This document shows, one piece after another, positions 54,885-60,000 of a stretch of 60,000 bases of DNA. A program made the translations under genes and the position numbers. Under the pieces are notes generated by a model, which saw only the letters and a list, made by a program, of their open reading frames with translations, had not been told where the DNA came from and ran no database searches. Position 1 is the stretch's first letter; each line of letters opens with the position of its first letter. This DNA is from Strigamia acuminata (Eukaryota; Arthropoda; Chilopoda; Geophilomorpha; Linotaeniidae), in the NCBI GenBank assembly GCA_949358305.1, contig OX442323.1, forward strand, positions 3,102,001 through 3,162,000, read 5' to 3'.

Positions 54885-57800
54885 TCAGGCAACTTGAGTT
54901 AAGGTGTTAGATTGCATAGTATGATCTTGTTGATGAGTTTCGCCACCACCGATGCGCACGATTGATGAAATGCTACTACCCCTAGACCAATTGACGCTGA
55001 ATTGGCCCGATTCTTGGGCGGATTCCTCCTGTCGCTGCGCTATGAGAGCAAGCGCCACATCCGATGGCCAGAGACTTGCTTGTAGAAAACGAACAGTGAG
55101 CCTGCGAATTGTTCCGTTAGAAAATGACCCAAAATATGACTTGCAGGCCTGTGCGAATATCGCAATGCAATTATTTTTTGCGATATTGCGATATCTTGCG
55201 GTATTGCGATAGTCTGATCTTGCGATATATTGCAATATATTGTGATATCTTGCGATATTGCCGCTAGTTCTAAGCGATATCTTGAAATATTGCCATAACG
55301 CCGCTAGTTCTAAGCGATATCTTGCGATATATTGCGATATATTGCGATATATTGCGATATATTGCGATATATTGCGATAACACCACTAGTTCTTGTAAGC
55401 GATATATCGCCTGTATTGCATTCGCATTCGCTTCAAAGAGTAATCGCACAGGCCTAATGACTTGTGGTTATTTACCTCGGTAGAAGCGCAGTGACAGTGA
55501 CTAAAAGTATATTCAGCCAGTAACTTGAAGTGCCCATTGTGTGTTGCATGACCCAATAGGGATTGGGTAGTGATGGGCAGGAGATGCAGATTGCATTGTA
55601 AGCTATATTGAACCCATAGTAAACCACGATGCTGAGAACCATTGCAGCCAAATGCAGCATTGTCTGGAAAAATTTATGAGAAGTTGAAATAAACTTTATT
55701 TTAGTTCTGGTTAGATTTAATTCACTTAAAGTAACTAAAATGCATTTGTAGGTTTAGTGGTTGAGCAGGTGACAAAACGTCAGGTTCCTGGGAATTGGGA
55801 AATTCGGAAAATGTATGTCACTGCATATTTGTACAGTATTGTCCCGCTTTAAGCCGGTATAACTCGAATTTGAGCAGACTGGCGATAAACCCCGATTTTA
55901 CCGGCACGTCATTATAAGTGAGTGTGAATTTTTTTCAATGAGTAGTGAACCAAAACAAGCTTACAAAGCGTTTTTAGATGTCCAAAATGTAGGAAATTGA
56001 CCTCAATTTCTATAAATTTACCCAAATTTTAATAATAACTTTCACGATGTCGAGATAACTCAAATTTCTGGCCCAAATTCTAACATAATTATTCATTCAG
56101 GCTCTTTTAATTAAAAAAAAAACAAAAAAATAACAGCTTTTTCACTTTTTACCGGCATGCCGCTATAAGCGTTGCGACTGAAACTACTAAAAGTAGCAGC
56201 ATGCGGCTTAAAGCGGGGCAATACGGTATAAATACATGAGAAATAAACATTCAAATTATAATAATAATAAAACGTGCAGATGTGCGCATTTTGTTACATC
56301 CAGCATTAATTTAAATGATTATTCCAATCAATTGGCACTTGAACTTACCCAGCATCTGCTCTCCACACATAAATGCAGCAATTGGACTGATAAACAACAC
56401 GTGGTAACTGTGGTTGCAAATTCCCACAGACCCGCACTACTGTCGTAGTACGACTAAGAAAAAGAAGGAAATAGTTAATTAAATTTATTTTATCTCGATT
56501 ATCTCGCTTACCATCATTGGGAAGAAAAATATAACCACACTCTGATAAAAAGCATCGCCAATATTTACCCAAAAGGAGTAAGGCTTGTATACCTGAAAGG
56601 AAATCAATAATGATTGATAACATTTGCTTAGCGTCAACTTTTCGAGAAATTTACCTGAGATCGGATGCCTTGCTGGTAAAGTCTTGGTTTATTTAGTAGC
56701 AGTTCACTCGGCGCATCTTGGTCATAAATGCCCATGATTAATGGTGGAAGTGAAGTAAAAAACAAATTATACAACATAATATTGAGCTGATCAACCACGA
56801 CGGTTCCCGAAAAGCCACAGTACAGTTGGAACCAGAAAATTAGGAATATTATTCCCTGAAAGTAATTTAACAAAAAATTAATTTTGTAATTTATGAATTG
56901 CCGTATTTTATCGATTAAGAACCGCGGCTCTTATTCAAAACTGCCATTTTTGTCAGCAATTACCGTATTACCTCACATTAAGCCGCATGCTGGTATAATT
57001 CGAGTTATACCGGCTTGCCGATAAACCTCGTTTATAACGGCATGCCGGTGTAAGTGAGTACAAATTTTTGCCGGTGTAAGTGAGTACAAATTTTTTTTTA
57101 AGAATTTAGCCAAAACAACTAAAAAAATCATTTTTAGATGTCCAAAATGTAGGAAATTTGTATAACATTTCCCAAATTTTAGTAGTAATCTTCAGAATAT
57201 CAATAAAACTTAAATTTCAGACCCAAATTCCAATATAATTATTCATCTGTTTCGTTTTATATCGGCATGCCGGTATACACTTTTTGGACAAAATTTTAAA
57301 AGCCTGCTAAACCCATGCCCAACGGCATGCCGCTTTATGTGAGGTAATACGGTACAATTTCGGTTTTTCGTTGTTACATTTGTTTAATGTAACAAACGAA
57401 GTCTGAATGTCAGGAACGAAGCGTACGTTCATCGTTCGTGAGATTAAATACGGAAACAATACCGTACTTTTGCAAAAATACGGTATTCTTAGAGTCTCAG
57501 CCGCGGCTACTATTCGTGGGCGACTCTTAATCGGTGAAATACGGTAATTAATTAATTAATTAATTAATGATGATTTCCGCTTACAGCATTTTTGTAGAAA
57601 AAGTAGAGCACCATTCTCGCCAACCGGTCGTAACACCAATGCCCGTGAACAAGCAGCAGTCGTTCGAGGTACCGGAATTTGGCCATGGCAAAGTCGCTCG
57701 CCATTACCGCCTGCATTCCTTCCTGGCCCGAAATCCCAATTCCAACGTCGGCCGTCTGAATCATCGACACGTCGTTAGCACCATCGCCTTTCCAAACCGA

Positions 57801-60000
57801 GAAAATAAGATTTAAAAAAGGAAAAAACTCAAAAGAATGATTTCTTGACGTACCAATCGCCAGAGTCAGCACGTGCTGCTGTTCTTTCACTAACTTTACA
57901 ATGGAAGCCTGTAGGAATGGAAAGTTGCGTTAACAAATAGAAATTTAGAGCTCGAAACTCGCCTTTTGCAAGGGTGTTGTGCGGCAGCATAACACGGCGT
58001 TGCAGTGCGTGGTCAAATCCAAGAAAGATTTGTCCAGCTCTCGATCCAAAATGTAGGATAAAGTACGTCCGTCTATGACCAACCCCCGCTTTCGCGCTCC
58101 CGTGCGCACGAAGAAGGAATTGCTGCTCCACGTACTGGACGGCGACATCGGACGTGACGTTGCATCCAACCGTATTTGCTCCAAATGAAACTTGATTGTA
58201 TCTTCCGTCGCTTCCTGAAGAAATAATCAAATTCTAGTAAAAAGGTGTCATAGCAATCGGGGGTGGAGCGTGTGCGGTTGACATGGGCCCAGGAAATCCG
58301 TGCCATGGCTCTGCTAAAGGTCCCATCAGCCCAACTTGCACACGGGCCCACACATATGGTTCAAAAATACTTTTGAATTATATTGCGATGCATTTGTAAA
58401 TCGTTTTTGCATGCGATTGATTTGCGTGTGCTCATACATTTCGTACTATTAGTTGTCAAATATGAATGCATTTTCAAATGCATTTTTTCAATTATATTAT
58501 GAAATGCATTATTTAATGTGTATTTTGTGGGCCATAAGACGCAACCCAAATTTATCAGTCAATTTTTAGAAAAAAATATCTTTTGGACGATAAGACGCAC
58601 AGAGTAAATTTTTTTTTAAAAAAAAAATTATTATTACAAAAAATACTTAAATTTCATTTTTAATTATTATTTCCATAATTTCCCGATTTATTTTCATGGA
58701 AATCCCTGAATTAATTTTATGGCATTCCCCAATTTGCTATTAGTTTTGACTAAAAGACACCCCAATTTTTGGTCGACTTTTCAAAGTAATAAAGGGCGTC
58801 TTATGGTTCACATAATACGGTATATATTACATACCGTATTTTATCGATTAAGAGCCGCGGCTCTTATTCAAAACTGCCATTTTTGTCAGCAATTACAATT
58901 TCGTTTTTACGTTTGTTACAAACGAAGTCTGAACGTCACGAACGAAGCGTACGTTCATCGTTCCTGAGGTTAAATACGGAAACAATACCGTACTTTTACA
59001 AAACTCAATATTCTTGGTGTCTCAGCTGCGGCTACTATTCGAGGGCGACTCTTAATCGATAAAATACGGTACTTAATCGACGAAACGTTGTACATTTTAG
59101 AATGCATTAAGTGAAAAGCAATATATTAAGGTTACTCAGTAAGTGTTTAGCAGCCCGTGATTTAAGTGAGTGTGTAAAAACACACTTTAAAAAATGCTCT
59201 GGGCATGCTCAGTAACATATCCACAGTTAAGTACGTAACTACTTTTCTGATTCCCCTTATTGTAAAATATACATTTTTGAACCCATGGGGATCATTGACT
59301 CGTTGCTACACCACCGTCATTCGCACTATTCACTTGGACTTACCCTCGATCTCGAATTGACCGTTATGATCTCCATATCGTAGGAAAACAAATGGCACGC
59401 GTAGGCGATATTGACCGCCGTTTCTTGTTTATCACCGGTAATAACCCAAATGATTATCCCCGCCTTCCGTAAGCTCGATATGGTCTCGGGCACGCCTTCC
59501 TGCAACCGGTCTTCGATGCCGGTCGCTCCTAGCAACTCCAAGCCGCTTTCGATTTGAATGGCCGACTCCATGATCCTCTGCTCGCGCTCCTCCAAATTGA
59601 GCTCGCCTATTCGATGACTGTACATCCACGTTTGATATTCATCCTTGCTCAGAACCTTCTTGGCCATGACGAGCACCCGCAGTCCCTTCCTCGCGTAATT
59701 ATTGAGTTGTTGCTGCGTCTGAAAGATGATCTTCTTGCACTCGTTGCTGTTGGCGTGCGCCAAGTAGGGGAAGATGGCCGAATCGGCGCCTTTGCAGTAC
59801 AAAACGATGTCTTTGGTGAAGGGATGTTGCAATATAACGGACATTCGTTTGCGCAAAGGGTCGAACGGCAGCACGTTGAGAATTTGGAACTCGATGAGGC
59901 CTTCGCCCGGCAGAGCTAAGGTGACCGAGTCGGCCATGCGCTTGAGGAGGCGGCAATTGTACTTGTAAGCGGCCGTGATGAGCGCCAGTTCGTCCGGGGA
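54885..60000 (-). CDS. P4-type phospholipid flippase, ATP10-like, 3' part
   Basis: Exons at 60000-59344 (continuing beyond the window), 58214-57963, 57908-57854, 57787-57585, 56855-56655, 56592-56512, 56453-56349, 55663-55476 and 55101-54885 join in frame to a stop at 54885. The first base in the window starts SPDELALI of the nucleotide-binding domain. [23 protein letters not shown] and, in exon 4, [16 protein letters not shown] are the P-type ATPase ATP-site and hinge motifs. Exons 5 to 8 hold the C-terminal membrane helices; the protein ends in a Ser/Gln/Thr-rich tail. P4 ATPases move phospholipids from the outer to the inner leaflet. The [15 protein letters not shown] block and tail layout favour the ATP10 (class V) group. 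The intron after 57963 uses a GC donor (AAG then GCGAGT). The N-terminal half is not in view. Confidence 0.88.
55144..55456. mobile_element. hAT MITE built mostly of GATATTGC repeats
   Basis: Ends CAGGCCTGTGCGA and TCGCACAGGCCTA are inverted. The octamer ATGACTTG occurs at 55136-55143 and again at 55457-55464, a perfect 8-bp target duplication. Between the ends nearly everything consists of TTGCGATATATTGCGATAT-type repeats and GCCGCTAGTTCTAAGCGATA words. It lies in the last intron of the flippase gene. Confidence 0.9.
55832..56228. mobile_element. MITE with CCGTATTG ends in a flippase intron
   Basis: Ends CAGTATTGTCCCGCTTTAAG and CTTAAAGCGGGGCAATACGG are inverted and flanked by TA. The interior has GGCATGCCGCTATAAGCG-like words shared with the MITE at 56961-57354. 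Confidence 0.8.
56899..57546. mobile_element. MITE (CCGTATTTTATCG family), interrupted copy
   Basis: Left half 56901-56962 and right half 57353-57544 together match the whole copy at 58832-59071. Ends are inverted (CCGTATTTTATCGATTAAGA and its partner). It was split by a second MITE at 56961-57354. Its right end is about 40 bases from the splice donor of the flippase exon at 57585. Confidence 0.85.
56961..57354. mobile_element. MITE nested in the previous one, TA duplication visible
   Basis: Ends CCGTATTACCTCACATTAAG and CTTTATGTGAGGTAATACGG are inverted. TA stands at both edges, while the uninterrupted host copy near 58895 has a single TA at this point. Confidence 0.9.
58517..58822. mobile_element. 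MITE with CCATAAGACGC inverted repeats
   Basis: The left end reads TGTATTTTGTGGGCCATAAG and the right end reads GGTTCACATAATACGG; both then share ATAAGACGC words in inverted orientation. The right end is followed by TA. The interior is AT-rich with a second GACGATAAGACGCAC word. Confidence 0.7.
58832..59071. mobile_element. MITE (CCGTATTTTATCG family), uninterrupted copy
   Basis: Inverted ends CCGTATTTTATCGATTAAGA and ATCGATAAAATACGG are flanked by TA on both sides. The inner sequence (TCAAAACTGCCATTTTTGTC and TCACGAACGAAGCGTACGTT) matches the split copy at 56899-57546. Confidence 0.85.

Noticed and set aside
56236-56448. Short plus-strand frames in the flippase region
   Set aside because: They overlap flippase exons or MITEs and show no conserved features.

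Overview
The window is AT-rich animal DNA, and most probably insect. The genes have short introns with GT-AG splice sites. They include a large lipid-transfer yolk-type protein, a class B scavenger receptor, a monocarboxylate-transporter array, mRpL28 and a P4-ATPase. Interstitial TTAGG/TCAGG-type arrays and dense short inverted-repeat transposons (MITEs) fit an arthropod. A beetle or another holometabolous insect is possible, but the sequence alone does not settle the order. No tRNA or rRNA gene, CRISPR array or bacterial operon was seen.

Layout from left to right. 1-6089 is non-coding apart from a MITE, tandem repeats and a possible TATA promoter. 6093-6746 (+) encodes an unrecognised single-pass membrane protein. 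8174-10567 (+) is an intact three-exon CD36-family gene. 12404-24767 is a complete, probably young Ty3-type LTR retrotransposon on the minus strand. It has 4-bp target duplications, two similar LTRs, a tRNA-Pro-type primer site, gag, pol joined by a canonical -1 frameshift heptamer, and a third, non-env open reading frame whose three exons join in frame to 820 residues. 24768-27520 holds decayed DNA, including a lone CD36-like first exon and a diverged copy of the sequence that follows the intact CD36 gene. 27603-34983 (-) is a 24-exon, 1768-residue vitellogenin-like gene with a good core promoter. 35705-37483 (+) is a seven-exon coiled-coil gene, possibly HAUS2. 37511-52126 (-) holds four tandem SLC16-type transporter genes, called A to D here. 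53178-54263 (+) is mRpL28. 54885-60000 (-) is the 3' part of an ATP10-class lipid flippase gene that runs off the right edge.

The genes do not form one pathway. CD36, the vitellogenin-like protein, the SLC16 carriers and the flippase all handle lipids or small metabolites, but their adjacency is not evidence of joint function. The four transporters clearly arose by tandem duplication: each has a 144-nt second exon and a non-coding first exon joined just before the ATG.

The most unusual object is the retrotransposon, because of its spliced accessory ORF3 and the AT-hook at the start of Gag. Other points worth following are AATAAA hexamers built into the last codons of three transporter genes, a precise intron loss in transporter C, a hAT MITE whose target duplication coincides with a probable TATA box, and a nested MITE whose empty site is preserved 1.9 kb away. 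All exon structures were built by eye from splice signals and reading frame. Coordinates are therefore good to about a base where frames close, and less certain at non-coding exons and repeat ends.
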